A stretch of 20,024 nucleotides of DNA, from assembly GCA_007280315.1 (NCBI GenBank), contig QYQC01000098.1:1-20024 (forward strand), read 5' to 3'. Shown here piece after piece: positions 1 to 9,983 of the stretch; position 1 is the stretch's first letter; every line of letters begins with the position of its first letter. The position numbers and the translations under genes were made by a program. The notes under the pieces were generated by a model. It ran no database searches. It was not told where the DNA came from and was given only the letters and a program-made list of their open reading frames with translations. This DNA comes from Betaproteobacteria bacterium (lineage in GTDB: Bacteria > Pseudomonadota > Gammaproteobacteria > Burkholderiales > SG8-39).

Positions 1-1406
<1,406 letters not shown>

Positions 1407-1409
1407 CGC

Positions 1410-2894
1410 CTACTCCGTCCCCGCCGGTTGGCGCAAATGCCAGTCGGTCGCGAGTTGGTACTGATGTGCGGCCCCGAGCATGCGCGCCTCGGCGAAATAG
1501 TCGCCGACCAGCTGCAGCCCCACCGGCATCCCGCCCTCGCCGAAGCCGCAGGGAATCGACAACGCCGGCAGGCCGGCGAGGTTGGCGGCAGTGGTGTAGA
1601 TATCGTTGAGGTACATCTGCACCGGGTCCGAGGACATCGCACCCAGGGCGAAGGCGACGCTGGGTGAGGTTGGTCCCGCGATCAAGTCGCAGTTGCGGTA
1701 CGCCTCGGCGAAATCCTGCGCGATCAATCGGCGGATTTTCTGCGCCTTGAGATAGTAGGCGTCGTAATAACCATGCGACAGCACGTAGGTGCCGATCAGG
1801 ATGCGCCGTTTCACCTCCGCGCCGAAGCCCTGCGCGCGGCTCTTGGCATACATGTCGGCGAGATCGGCGTACTCGGCGGCGCGATAGCCATAGCGCACAC
1901 CGTCAAAGCGCGACAGATTGCTGGATGCCTCGGCCGGCGCAATTACATAGTATGCGGGCACCGACAACCCGGAGTTGGGCAGACTGATGGCGACGCGCAA
2001 CGCACCAAGTTTCTCGAGCTGCACCAGCGCCGCGTCCACCGCCGCAGCCACATCGCTCGCCAGACCATCGCCAAAGTATTCTTTCGGGACACCGATGCGC
2101 AGGCCAGCGAGCGGCCTGGCTCGATCTGCAGTAGCGGGCTTATCGAGTAGACGCGTAGTAAAATCCTCGGCCGGCCGCTCGAGGCTGGTCGAGTCGCGCG
2201 CATCGAAGCCCGCCATCGCGTTCAGCATCAGCGCGAGGTCTTCGGCGCTTTTCGCCATCGGCCCGCCCTGATCCAGGCTGGAGGCGAACGCCACCATGCC
2301 GTAGCGCGAAACCACGCCATAGGTAGGCTTCAAGCCGCAGATGCCGGAGAGCGCCGCCGGCTGGCGTATGGAACCGCCGGTATCGGTGCCAATCGCCGCC
2401 GGCGCCATGCGCGCGGCCACCGCCGCGGCAGAACCACCGCTGGACCCTCCCGCAACCCGGCTCCGGTCCCATGGATTCCTCACCGGACCGAAAAAGCCGG
2501 TTTCGCTGGAGGAGCCCATGGCGAATTCGTCCATGTTGGTCTTGCCCAGGATTACGGCGCCGGCCGCGTTGAGCCTCTCCACCACATGCGCATCATAGGG
2601 GCTGACGAAATTGGCGAGCATTTTCGAGCCGCAGGTGGTGCGCCAGCCTTTGGCGCAGAAAATGTCCTTGAGCGCCACGGGGATGCCGGTGAGCGGCTGC
2701 GCCCTGCCCGAGGTGATCTGCGTGTCTGCCACTCGCGCCTGCGCCAGGCTTTTTTCGGCATCGACGGTCAAGAATGCGTTCAGCCCGGGGTCAAGCCGCT
2801 TGATACGATCGAGGCAGGACTGCGTCAACTCGACGCTCGAGAGTTTCTTCTGCGCCAGCAGCGTGGACAGCTGTTTTAGGGTGGAGTTGAACAT
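1410..2894 (-). CDS. gatA: Asp-tRNA(Asn)/Glu-tRNA(Gln) amidotransferase subunit A
   Basis: GatA is the amidase subunit of GatCAB. It hydrolyses glutamine and passes ammonia to GatB. The 494-residue protein has the expected length and the complete amidase signature. The Ser-cisSer-Lys triad can be placed at K76 (in IPVALKDIF), S151 (in GGSSGGSAAAVAA) and S175 (in GTDTGGSIRQPA), with the same spacing as characterised GatA enzymes. The SRYGMVAFASSLDQGGP segment is also typical. The gene lies between gatC (57 nt upstream) and gatB (3 nt downstream) on the minus strand, so the three probably form one transcript. I see no strong Shine-Dalgarno sequence before the ATG at 2894, but the N-terminus MFNSTLKQLSTLLAQKKLSS matches the usual GatA start. 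Confidence 0.97.
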   Translation of the reverse strand: MFNSTLKQLSTLLAQKKLSSVELTQSCLDRIKRLDPGLNAFLTVDAEKSLAQARVADTQITSGRAQPLTGIPVALKDIFCAKGWRTTCGSKMLANFVSPYDAHVVERLNAAGAVILGKTNMDEFAMGSSSETGFFGPVRNPWDRSRVAGGSSGGSAAAVAARMAPAAIGTDTGGSIRQPAALSGICGLKPTYGVVSRYGMVAFASSLDQGGPMAKSAEDLALMLNAMAGFDARDSTSLERPAEDFTTRLLDKPATADRARPLAGLRIGVPKEYFGDGLASDVAAAVDAALVQLEKLGALRVAISLPNSGLSVPAYYVIAPAEASSNLSRFDGVRYGYRAAEYADLADMYAKSRAQGFGAEVKRRILIGTYVLSHGYYDAYYLKAQKIRRLIAQDFAEAYRNCDLIAGPTSPSVAFALGAMSSDPVQMYLNDIYTTAANLAGLPALSIPCGFGEGGMPVGLQLVGDYFAEARMLGAAHQYQLATDWHLRQPAGTE

Positions 2895-2951
2895 ATCTGC
2901 GCAAGGCGCGCGACCCGCTGCAGGTGCAGATCGGGTCCGGTGGCCGGGAAC

Positions 2952-3239
2952 TTACTCGAGTACTTTCGGCACCAGGTACAGGCCGTTCTCCACCTGCGGC
3001 GCAATCGCCTGGTAGAGCGCGTGCCGGTCGGTTTCTGTGACAACATCATCACGCAGGCGCTGCACCACATCCTGGCCGTGCGCCATCGGCTCGACACCCT
3101 CGGTATCGACCGTCTGCATTTGCTCGATCAGCTTGAAAATGCCGTTCAGGTGGCCCTGCGCGGCTGCGGCCTCGGCATCAGTAATTTCGATGCGGGCGAG
3201 CCAGGCGACCCGTTTCACCTCAGGCAAAGTCAGAGACAT
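2952..3239 (-). CDS. gatC: Asp-tRNA(Asn)/Glu-tRNA(Gln) amidotransferase subunit C
   Basis: GatC is a small, largely helical subunit that wraps around the GatA-GatB interface and stabilises the amidotransferase. The 95-residue product has the standard GatC length. It shows the typical N-terminal pattern LTLPEVKRVAWLARIEITDAE followed by the hallmark DTEGVEPMAH segment near residues 45-54 and a C-terminal VPKVLE. It is the first gene of the minus-strand gatCAB operon and diverges from mreB across 79 bp. A near-consensus -10 box for this gene lies 36 nt upstream of the ATG on the minus strand. Confidence 0.96.
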   Translation of the reverse strand: MSLTLPEVKRVAWLARIEITDAEAAAAQGHLNGIFKLIEQMQTVDTEGVEPMAHGQDVVQRLRDDVVTETDRHALYQAIAPQVENGLYLVPKVLE

Positions 3240-3250
3240 GGAATTTGCGC

Positions 3251-3279
3251 TTAAATGGTGCGTTAAAGTGCGGTATTAT
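3251..3279 (+). promoter_or_regulatory. Candidate promoter for the mreBCD-mrdA-rodA cluster
   Basis: A TTAAAT box at 3251-3256 (3 of 6 matches to the -35 consensus) is separated by exactly 17 bp from TATTAT at 3274-3279 (5 of 6 matches to the -10 consensus). An alternative -10, TATAAC, lies at 3277-3282. A transcript would start near 3287 and leave a leader of about 30 nt before the mreB ATG. The elements overlap the gatC -10 box on the opposite strand. The A+T richness of this short gap stands out against the GC-rich flanks. Confidence 0.4.
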
Positions 3280-3280
3280 A
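3275..3280 (-). promoter_or_regulatory. Candidate -10 box for gatCAB
   Basis: Read on the minus strand this hexamer is TATAAT, a perfect sigma-70 -10 match, placed 35 nt before the gatC ATG (at 3239). No good -35 box is visible at 16-18 bp spacing; the best is TCCGAA at 3298-3303. The site overlaps the candidate -10 box for mreB on the other strand. The assignment is an inference from sequence alone. Confidence 0.45.
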
Positions 3281-3318
3281 ACGTATTTACCAGCTCATTC
3301 GGATTGGAACTTTAGCCA

Positions 3319-4362
3319 ATGTTTGGATTTTTGCGCGGTTATTTCTCGGATGACCTGGCCATCGACCTGGGCACCGCCAACACACTGATTTACGTGCGCG
3401 GCAAGGGCATCGTACTCGACGAACCCTCGGTGGTCGCCATCCGCCAGGAAGGCGGCCCCAGCGGCAAGAAGACAATTCAGGCAGTGGGCAAGGAAGCGAA
3501 ACAGATGCTGGGAAAAACGCCGGGCAACATCGTCGCCATCCGGCCGATGAAGGACGGCGTCATCGCCGACTTCACCGTGACTGAACAGATGCTGAAGTTG
3601 TTCATCAAGAAAGTGCATGTTTCGCGTTTGCTCTCGCCCAGTCCGCGCATCATCATCTGCGTGCCCTGCGGCTCGACCCAGGTCGAGCGGCGGGCGATTC
3701 GCGAATCGGCGATCGGCGCTGGCGCATCGCAGGTTTTCCTGATCGAGGAACCGATGGCCGCTGCAATCGGCGCCGACCTGCCCGTGGCTGAAGCAACAGG
3801 CTCGATGGTGGTCGACATCGGCGGCGGCACCACCGAAGTGGGCGTGATCGCCCTCGGCGGCATGGTGTACGCGGGCAGCGTGCGCGTCGGCGGCGACAAG
3901 TTCGATGAGGCCATCATCAATTACATCCGCCGCAACTACGGCATGCTGATCGGCGAAGCCACCGCCGAAAAGATCAAAAAGGAAATCGGTTCCGCCTTCC
4001 CCGGCTCCGAAGTACGCGAAATGGAAGTCAAAGGGCGCAACCTCGCCGAAGGCATTCCGCGCAGTTTTACCATTTCCTCGAACGAGATCCTGGAGGCGCT
4101 TACCGAACCGCTGAACAGCATCGTAAGCGCGGTGAAATCCGCACTGGAGCACACGCCGCCGGAACTGGGCGCCGATATCGCCGAGAAGGGCATGGTCCTC
4201 ACCGGCGGCGGCGCGCTGTTGCGCGACATTGATCGCCTGCTGATGGAAGAAACCGGGCTGCCGGTGATCGTGGCCGACGATCCGCTCACCTGCGTGGTGC
4301 GCGGATCGGGCATGGCGCTGGAAAAAATGGACAAGCTCGCCTCGATTTTCACCAACGACTAG
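3319..4362 (+). CDS. mreB: Rod-shape actin-like protein MreB
   Basis: MreB is the bacterial actin homologue that forms short membrane-bound filaments and orients lateral wall synthesis. The 347-residue protein matches the family length. It starts with a short amphipathic membrane-binding stretch (MFGFLRGYFS). The phosphate-1 loop IDLGTANT follows at residues 15-22, the phosphate-2 motif VDIGGGTTEVG lies near 165-175, and the nucleotide-binding LTGGGALL near 294-301. It is the first gene of the elongation cluster, with mreC 22 nt downstream. The ATG is preceded by a weak TTGGA at about the right distance. Nothing looks degenerate. Confidence 0.98.
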   Translation: MFGFLRGYFSDDLAIDLGTANTLIYVRGKGIVLDEPSVVAIRQEGGPSGKKTIQAVGKEAKQMLGKTPGNIVAIRPMKDGVIADFTVTEQMLKLFIKKVHVSRLLSPSPRIIICVPCGSTQVERRAIRESAIGAGASQVFLIEEPMAAAIGADLPVAEATGSMVVDIGGGTTEVGVIALGGMVYAGSVRVGGDKFDEAIINYIRRNYGMLIGEATAEKIKKEIGSAFPGSEVREMEVKGRNLAEGIPRSFTISSNEILEALTEPLNSIVSAVKSALEHTPPELGADIAEKGMVLTGGGALLRDIDRLLMEETGLPVIVADDPLTCVVRGSGMALEKMDKLASIFTND

Positions 4363-4384
4363 AACCTAGTTTCCAGCCACTAGC

Positions 4385-5293
4385 GTGGAACACCAGCCGC
4401 CACCGTTCTTCAATCGTGGCCCGGCGCCTCTGGTCCGTCTCGCATTTTTCGTTTCGCTTGCCGCATTGCTGATGGTGCTCGACGCGCGCTTTCATTATGC
4501 CGAGAGCGTGCGTCAGGTGGTGGCGCTCGCCGCCTATCCGCTGCAGCGCATCGCCATGGCGCCGGTGGACCTCTTCAACGGCGTCGCGAATTACTTCAGC
4601 AGTACCACAGCGCTGCGCGAAGAGAATACGGCGTTGAAAATGAGGCAGCTGAAGGCGGCGCCGGATCTGCTGCAACTGGAAGCGCTGAGAGAGGAAAACA
4701 ACCAGTTACGCCGGTTGCTCGAAGCGCAGGAACGTCTGCCGCGCAAATCGGTATTTGCCGAAATTCTCTACGCCGCGCGCGACCCGTTCTCGCGCAAGGT
4801 GGTGCTCGACAAGGGCTCGCGGGACGGTATTCTCGCCGGCCAACCGGTGATCGATGACATCGGCGTGATCGGCCAGGTGACGCGCGTCTATCTGCTGATG
4901 AGCGAGGTGACGCTGCTCTCGGACAAAGACCAGGCGATTCCGCTGCAGGTGCTCAGGAACGGCCTGCGCGCGGTCGCCTACGGTGGCGCCGAGGGCGGCA
5001 TGCTCGACCTGCGCTTCATGGCCGCGAACGCGGACATCAAGAACGGAGACGTACTGGTTACTTCGGGCATAGACGGAACCTACCCGCCCGGACTCCCGGT
5101 CGCGACGGTGGCGCGCATCGAGCGCGACGCAGCCTATGCATTTGCCAGGATCACCCTGGCGCCTACCGCGGGCACCGACCGCTATCGCCAGGTGCTGGTG
5201 CTGTCGAACGAGAATAGAGCGCCGCCGCCGGAAGCAGAGCCGCAGTCAACGCGCAAACCGACCAAGAGCAAGCGTCAGCGCAAGGCCGAGTAA
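4385..5293 (+). CDS. mreC: Rod shape-determining protein MreC
   Basis: MreC is a bitopic inner-membrane protein whose periplasmic part scaffolds the elongation machine and activates PBP2. The 302-residue protein has a short cytoplasmic N-terminus (MEHQPPPFFNRGP, typical of betaproteobacterial MreC) and one membrane segment at about residues 18-36. A coiled coil around residues 75-118 is rich in Leu and Glu (ALREENTALKMRQ, LREENNQLRRLLEAQE). The beta-domain core follows, with VLDKGSRDGILAGQPV and VTSGIDGTYPPGLPVA. The last 30 residues are a proline-rich then strongly basic tail. The start is GTG; no in-frame ATG lies near it, and the conserved N-terminus supports this choice. mreD begins 1 nt after the stop. 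Confidence 0.97.
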   Translation: MEHQPPPFFNRGPAPLVRLAFFVSLAALLMVLDARFHYAESVRQVVALAAYPLQRIAMAPVDLFNGVANYFSSTTALREENTALKMRQLKAAPDLLQLEALREENNQLRRLLEAQERLPRKSVFAEILYAARDPFSRKVVLDKGSRDGILAGQPVIDDIGVIGQVTRVYLLMSEVTLLSDKDQAIPLQVLRNGLRAVAYGGAEGGMLDLRFMAANADIKNGDVLVTSGIDGTYPPGLPVATVARIERDAAYAFARITLAPTAGTDRYRQVLVLSNENRAPPPEAEPQSTRKPTKSKRQRKAE

Positions 5294-5294
5294 A

Positions 5295-5816
5295 GTGCAA
5301 CTGCAACAACATCCGCAGAGCATTCTGCTGCCGGCCAAGGTCAACTTCATCGTGCTTACCCTGGCGCTGGCGCTGCTGTTCAGCCTGCTGCCCTGGCGCA
5401 ATATGGCGGGCGTGCCCGACCTCGCCGCGTTGGTGCTCCTGTTCTGGTGCATTCACCAGCCGCGCAGGATCGGCATCGGCATCGCCTGGAACCTGGGCCT
5501 GTTGCTCGACGTCGGCAACGGCGCACTGCTCGGACAGCACGCGCTTGGCTATTCGGTGCTCGCGTTTCTCGCCTTTGCAGTGCACCGGCGCATCCTCTGG
5601 TTCCCGCTGTGGCAACAGGCGCTGCAGTTGCTGCCGCTGTTGCTGGCGACGCAATTGCTGACGCTGGTGATTCGCCTCGCCGCCGGCGCCGACTTCCCCG
5701 GCTGGACCTATTTCGCCGGCAGTATCGTTTGCGCGGCGCTGTGGCCGGCGTTGAGTTTCGTGCTGCTGCTGCCGCAGCGTCAGCCGGAACTGATGGATGA
5801 GAACAGGCCGATCTAG
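5295..5816 (+). CDS. mreD: Rod shape-determining protein MreD
   Basis: MreD is a polytopic inner-membrane partner of MreC in the elongation complex. I place the start at the GTG at 5295, just after the mreC TAA, giving 173 residues beginning MQLQQHPQSILLPAKVNFIV, which fits the family length. A longer reading upstream in this frame would lie inside mreC and is unlikely. The protein is very hydrophobic, with about five or six membrane segments, including LTLALALLFSLLPW, ALVLLFWCIHQ, LGLLLDVGNGALLGQHALGY and a C-terminal VCAALWPALSFVLLLP. The LLLDVGNGALLG region is a recognisable MreD feature. mrdA follows 8 nt downstream. Confidence 0.94.
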   Translation: MQLQQHPQSILLPAKVNFIVLTLALALLFSLLPWRNMAGVPDLAALVLLFWCIHQPRRIGIGIAWNLGLLLDVGNGALLGQHALGYSVLAFLAFAVHRRILWFPLWQQALQLLPLLLATQLLTLVIRLAAGADFPGWTYFAGSIVCAALWPALSFVLLLPQRQPELMDENRPI

Positions 5817-5824
5817 AATCCAGC

Positions 5825-7723
5825 ATGCGTCTCACCGAATTCAAGGACCACCAGCGCGAGCTGTATCATTTTCAACTGCGCATTGGCATCGCCGGTGCTT
5901 TCGTGCTTGGCGCGTTCTCACTGCTGCTGCTGCGTTTCATCTACCTGCAGATCGTGCAGTACGATTATTACCGCACCAAGGCAGAGGACAATCGCATTTC
6001 CATCGTGCCCATCATGCCCAACCGGGGGCTGATTGTTGACCGCAGCGGCACGGTGCTGGCGCGCAACTATTCGGCGTATACGCTGGAAATTTCTCCAGGC
6101 AAAGTGTCCGACGTGGAGAAGACCATCAACGAGCTGGAGACCCTGGTCGAAATCCGCGCAAGTGATCGCGCGCGGCTCAAACGTCTGATGATCGAAGCAA
6201 AGGGGGCGGAAAGCCTGCCTATCCGCACCCGGTTGACGGACGAGGAGGTGGCCAGATTCGCCGTCAACCGTTACCGCTTTCCCGGCGTCGACATCCAGGC
6301 ACGCCTGTTCCGCCAATACCCGTTGAAGGAGCTCGCGTCCCAAGTAACCGGATACATCGGGCGCATCAACGATCGTGACGTGGAGCGAATCGACGAAACG
6401 GGGCTCGCCGCCAATTACAAGGGCACCGATCACATAGGCAAGACCGGGCTGGAACAAAGCTACGAGGCCGAGTTGCACGGCGTTACCGGCTATGAGCAGG
6501 TGGAAGTGGACTCCGCCGGACGCGGCGTGCGTACGCTGTCGCGCACCTCTCCCACACCGGGGAACAATCTGGTTCTGACACTGGACATCAAGCTGCAGCA
6601 GGTGGCCGAGCAGGCGTTTGGCGACAAGCGCGGCGCGCTGGTGGCGATCGAGCCCGCCACCGGCGGCATCCTCGCCTTCGTCTCCAAACCCGGATTCGAT
6701 CCCAACCTGTTCGTCGACGGCATCGATTCGGCCAGTTGGGAACTGCTCAACACTTCGCCCGATCGCCCGATGGTAAACCGCGCGCTTGCCGGAACCTATC
6801 CGCCCGGCTCCACCTTCAAGCCGTACATGGCGCTGGCGGCACTCGAATTGGGCAAGCGCACGCCGAAGCAAACGATCAGCGATCCAGGCTACTTCGTGTT
6901 CGGCAATCATCGCTTCCGCGACGATAAACCCGGCGGGCACGGCACGGTCGACATGTATAAATCGATCGTCATTTCCTGCGACACCTATTACTACATGCTC
7001 GGCAACGACCTGGGCATCGATAACATTTCGCGCTTCATCGGCCAGTTCGGTTTCGGCGCGAAAACCGGTATCGACATTGAAGGCGAATCCGCGGGCGTTC
7101 TGCCGTCGCAGGAGTGGAAGCGCCGGCGCTTCAAAAAACCGGAGCAGCAGAAATGGTACGCAGGCGAAACCATCAGCGTCGGCATCGGACAGGGTTACAA
7201 CGCCTACACGCCGCTGCAGATGGCGCAGGCGATGGCGGCAATCGCCAACAACGGCGCCATGTACCGCCCGCACCTGGTCAACTACGTCGAAAATATCAAA
7301 AGCGGCGCACGCACCCCGGTCGAACCCAGGCTCGAGCGCGCGATCGCACTAAAGCCGGAAAACCTCGAATTCATCCAGCGCGCGCTGGCCGGCGTGAATA
7401 TCGAGGGCACCGGCGCGCGCGCCTTTGCCAAAGCCGAATACACCAGCGCGGGCAAGACCGGCACGGCGCAGGTTGTCGCAATCAAACAGACTGAGAAGTA
7501 TGACGAGAAGCGCGTGGCCGAACGCCACCGTGATCATGCGCTGTTCATCGCCTACGCGCCGCTGGAAAGCCCCAAGATCGCGCTGGCCGTAGTGGTGGAA
7601 AACGCGGGCTTCGGCGCGCGCGCCGCCGCGCCGATAGCGCGTCAGGTGCTGGACTACTATCTGCTCGGCAAACGCGTCGAGGAGCCCGCCGTCGAGGTCG
7701 CCGGGGAGGAAGGCGATGATTAG
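5825..7723 (+). CDS. mrdA: Penicillin-binding protein 2, elongation-specific D,D-transpeptidase
   Basis: PBP2 crosslinks peptidoglycan during cell elongation, paired with the glycosyltransferase RodA. The 632-residue protein matches the usual length. It has an N-terminal membrane anchor at about residues 24-45, then a non-penicillin-binding pedestal region, including NRGLIVDRSGTVLARNYSAY, and a C-terminal transpeptidase domain. The catalytic motifs are intact: S329-T-F-K332 (in GTYPPGSTFKP), S384-C-D, and K544-T-G (in SAGKTGTAQV), nearly the same positions as in E. coli PBP2. It sits 8 nt after mreD and about 50 nt before rodA. The C-terminus ends in an acidic Glu/Val-rich tail. Confidence 0.98.
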   Translation: MRLTEFKDHQRELYHFQLRIGIAGAFVLGAFSLLLLRFIYLQIVQYDYYRTKAEDNRISIVPIMPNRGLIVDRSGTVLARNYSAYTLEISPGKVSDVEKTINELETLVEIRASDRARLKRLMIEAKGAESLPIRTRLTDEEVARFAVNRYRFPGVDIQARLFRQYPLKELASQVTGYIGRINDRDVERIDETGLAANYKGTDHIGKTGLEQSYEAELHGVTGYEQVEVDSAGRGVRTLSRTSPTPGNNLVLTLDIKLQQVAEQAFGDKRGALVAIEPATGGILAFVSKPGFDPNLFVDGIDSASWELLNTSPDRPMVNRALAGTYPPGSTFKPYMALAALELGKRTPKQTISDPGYFVFGNHRFRDDKPGGHGTVDMYKSIVISCDTYYYMLGNDLGIDNISRFIGQFGFGAKTGIDIEGESAGVLPSQEWKRRRFKKPEQQKWYAGETISVGIGQGYNAYTPLQMAQAMAAIANNGAMYRPHLVNYVENIKSGARTPVEPRLERAIALKPENLEFIQRALAGVNIEGTGARAFAKAEYTSAGKTGTAQVVAIKQTEKYDEKRVAERHRDHALFIAYAPLESPKIALAVVVENAGFGARAAAPIARQVLDYYLLGKRVEEPAVEVAGEEGDD

Positions 7724-7758
7724 GCGGAAGTTGAACCTGACACAGTGCGACGGCAGGC

Positions 7759-7764
7759 AGGAGA
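7759..7764 (+). promoter_or_regulatory. Shine-Dalgarno sequence deciding the rodA start
   Basis: AGGAGA lies 7 nt before the ATG at 7772 and is among the best ribosome-binding sites in the window. It argues against the upstream in-frame GTG at 7745, which lacks such a site. Confidence 0.7.
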
Positions 7765-7771
7765 AGCGTTG

Positions 7772-8887
7772 ATGCGGGGCCCCCTTCAACAGCCGTTCAT
7801 GAATCTTTGGCTGCGCTTCACCGACAAGATCGATCCGCCGCTGTTCGCGCTCGCCTTCGCTTTGCTGCTGCTCGGACTCATCACCCTGGCGAGCGCCGCA
7901 AACGACACACCCTCGCGCATCAATGCCCAGGCGGTAAGTATTCTGGTGGCGCTCACCGTGATGTGGACAGTGGCGCAGTTCCAGCCGCAGACGCTGATGC
8001 GTTTCGCTGTACCGGTCTATGCGTTCGGCCTCGTGCTGCTGATAGCGGTGGCCCTGTTTGGCGATGTCGTCAACGGCGCGCGTCGCTGGCTCAACCTGGG
8101 CGTCACACGTATCCAGCCTTCTGAAATCATGAAAATCGCCATGCCGCTGATGCTCGCCTGGTATTTCCACAGATACGAGGCGACATTGCGGTTGCGCCAG
8201 TACATCGTCGCCAGTCTGTTGCTGATTATTCCGGTACTGCTGATAGCCCGCCAGCCGGACCTGGGTACCGCGCTGCTGGTGACGGCTGCGGGATTCTATG
8301 TGATCTTTCTCGCCGGCCTGTCGTGGAAACTCCTGCTCGGTATGCTGCTGGCGGCAGGCGCGAGTCTGCCTTTCTTGTGGCCGCTATTGCACGACTACCA
8401 GCGCCGCCGCATTTTGACACTGCTCGACCCTGCTACCGACCCCCTGGGCGCGGGCTATCACATCATCCAGTCGACCATCGCCGTCGGTTCCGGCGGGCTG
8501 GCCGGCAAGGGCTGGCTGAAAGGCACCCAGGCGCATCTGGAGTTCCTGCCGGAACGCTCCACCGATTTCATTTTCGCCGTCTACTCCGAGGAATTCGGGC
8601 TGCTTGGCAACTGCCTGCTGCTCCTCCTGTATCTGCTGTTGATCGGCCGCGGTTTGGCGATCGCCGCCAATGCGCCGACGTTTTTTGCGCGGCTGCTTGC
8701 CGGCGCCGTAACGCTGACATTTTTCACTTACGCCTTCGTCAACATGGGCATGGTGAGCGGCATCCTGCCGGTGGTAGGCGTACCCCTGCCGCTGATATCT
8801 TTCGGCGGCACTGCGCTGGTGACACTGTTCCTCGGTATCGGCATACTGATGAGCATTCACCGACACCGCAAATTGGTGCAGACCTGA
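7772..8887 (+). CDS. rodA: SEDS-family peptidoglycan glycosyltransferase RodA
   Basis: RodA polymerises lipid II into glycan strands for side-wall growth, with PBP2. I choose the ATG at 7772 because a strong AGGAGA Shine-Dalgarno sequence lies at 7759-7764, 7 nt upstream. A GTG at 7745 and an ATG at 7799 are in-frame alternatives. The 371-residue protein is polytopic, with about ten membrane segments. SEDS landmarks are present: TRIQPSEIMKIAMPLMLAW, ARQPDLGTALLV, the large periplasmic loop with GWLKGTQAHLEFLPERSTDFIF, and VVGVPLPLISFGGTALV near the C-terminus. The loop Asp (D265 in TDFIF) corresponds to the catalytic Asp identified in E. coli and B. subtilis RodA. The last residues form a short basic cytoplasmic tail. 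Confidence 0.96.
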   Translation: MRGPLQQPFMNLWLRFTDKIDPPLFALAFALLLLGLITLASAANDTPSRINAQAVSILVALTVMWTVAQFQPQTLMRFAVPVYAFGLVLLIAVALFGDVVNGARRWLNLGVTRIQPSEIMKIAMPLMLAWYFHRYEATLRLRQYIVASLLLIIPVLLIARQPDLGTALLVTAAGFYVIFLAGLSWKLLLGMLLAAGASLPFLWPLLHDYQRRRILTLLDPATDPLGAGYHIIQSTIAVGSGGLAGKGWLKGTQAHLEFLPERSTDFIFAVYSEEFGLLGNCLLLLLYLLLIGRGLAIAANAPTFFARLLAGAVTLTFFTYAFVNMGMVSGILPVVGVPLPLISFGGTALVTLFLGIGILMSIHRHRKLVQT

Positions 8888-8897
8888 AGCGAACGCA

Positions 8898-9980
8898 ATG
8901 CCGCATCATGGAACAATGAAACCATCGCACCGGACACTGGAGCAGCAGCGCGCACTCTCGCGCGCATCCGCCGCCGTCGGATACGCCGTCCTCCTGGCGC
9001 TGGCGCTGGTGGTCGGTGGCTGCGGCAGCGCATCCAAGCGTACCGCAGTCGAGCGCGACGCAGGCATCACGACACCACCGCCTGCAGCCCCGGCGGCACG
9101 CAGCGGTCGCGGCGGCTATTATCAGGACGACGGACCGGGCGACAACGCGCCGGCGAACCTGGATCAGATCGCGGATGCCGAACCCAGACTGGAGCCACTC
9201 GCGCGCGCCGCCAATAATCCGTATACCGTATTCGGTCAGCAGTACGTCCCGCTCAAAGCGCTTGGACCGTACCGGCAGCGCGGCGTCGGCAGCTGGTACG
9301 GGCGCAAGTTCCACGGCCAGCGCACCTCCAGCGGCGAACGCTACGACATGTACGCAATGACCGCCGCGCACACGACACTGCCGATTCCTAGCTACGCGCG
9401 CGTGACCAATCTCGCCAATGGCCGCAGCGTAATTGTGCGCATCAACGACCGTGGGCCGTTTCATTCGGGGCGACTCATCGATTTGTCCTATGCCGGCGCC
9501 TACAAGCTCGGCTATGCCGCAACCGGCAGCGCGACGGTGGAAGTCGAAGCCATCACCGCGGAGGAGATGCCACTCATCGCCGCACGCAAGCGGCAGACAG
9601 CGCAGACCGTGGCCGCGGCGCCAGCGCCGGCGGAAGCGCAGCCTGTTGCAGTGGCAACACCGATCGCACCGGCAGTTCTGGCGGCGGCCCGTACATTGCC
9701 GGACGAACCGACGAAAGCTGCGCCACCGATTCCCGTGGACGCCGCCGCCGGTGGCATATACCTGCAGCTCGGCGCGTTTTCGGCGCGCGACAACGCGGAA
9801 AGCTTCCGCGTTCGCGTCTACCAGCAGCTCGCCTGGCTGAATGACGCGATCCGCATTTTCGCGCACGACGGCATGTATCGCCTGGACCTGGGCCCCTACC
9901 GCGACCGCAATGAAGCTGCCGGCATGGCCGAGAAAATCCGCGAAGCACTGCAAATCAGTCCGTTTGTCGTGGTGCGTTGA
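8898..9980 (+). CDS. rlpA: RlpA lipoprotein, septal/lateral lytic transglycosylase, first copy
   Basis: RlpA proteins are outer-membrane lipoproteins; the Pseudomonas enzyme cleaves glycan strands that have lost their stem peptides. This 360-residue copy has a lipoprotein signal ending LVVGGC with lipidated C42. A GGYYQDDGP...IADAEP segment follows, then a double-psi beta-barrel at about residues 130-220 and a long Ala/Pro-rich linker. It ends in a SPOR domain (about 285-360, beginning GGIYLQLGAFSARDNAESF) that binds denuded glycan. E147, D150, H158 and D184 (in SGERYDM, TAAH and INDRGPF) keep the spacing of the catalytic residues of Pseudomonas RlpA, so it is probably active. The start is uncertain between ATG 8898 and ATG 8916. 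The next gene is a second rlpA in the same frame. Confidence 0.93.
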   Translation: MPHHGTMKPSHRTLEQQRALSRASAAVGYAVLLALALVVGGCGSASKRTAVERDAGITTPPPAAPAARSGRGGYYQDDGPGDNAPANLDQIADAEPRLEPLARAANNPYTVFGQQYVPLKALGPYRQRGVGSWYGRKFHGQRTSSGERYDMYAMTAAHTTLPIPSYARVTNLANGRSVIVRINDRGPFHSGRLIDLSYAGAYKLGYAATGSATVEVEAITAEEMPLIAARKRQTAQTVAAAPAPAEAQPVAVATPIAPAVLAAARTLPDEPTKAAPPIPVDAAAGGIYLQLGAFSARDNAESFRVRVYQQLAWLNDAIRIFAHDGMYRLDLGPYRDRNEAAGMAEKIREALQISPFVVVR

Positions 9981-9983
9981 CGC

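Noticed and set aside
5918..7273. A 451-codon minus-strand open frame inside mrdA
   Set aside because: The plus strand encodes PBP2 with all active-site motifs in order; the antisense frame shows no domain or ribosome-binding site.
7349..8170. A 273-codon minus-strand open frame across the mrdA-rodA junction
   Set aside because: It overlaps two well-supported genes and has only polar, Gln/His/Arg-rich shadow composition.
8739..9953. A 404-codon minus-strand open frame across the rodA end and first rlpA
   Set aside because: It is a shadow of rodA and rlpA; low-complexity Arg/Cys-rich composition and no motif support a chance frame.
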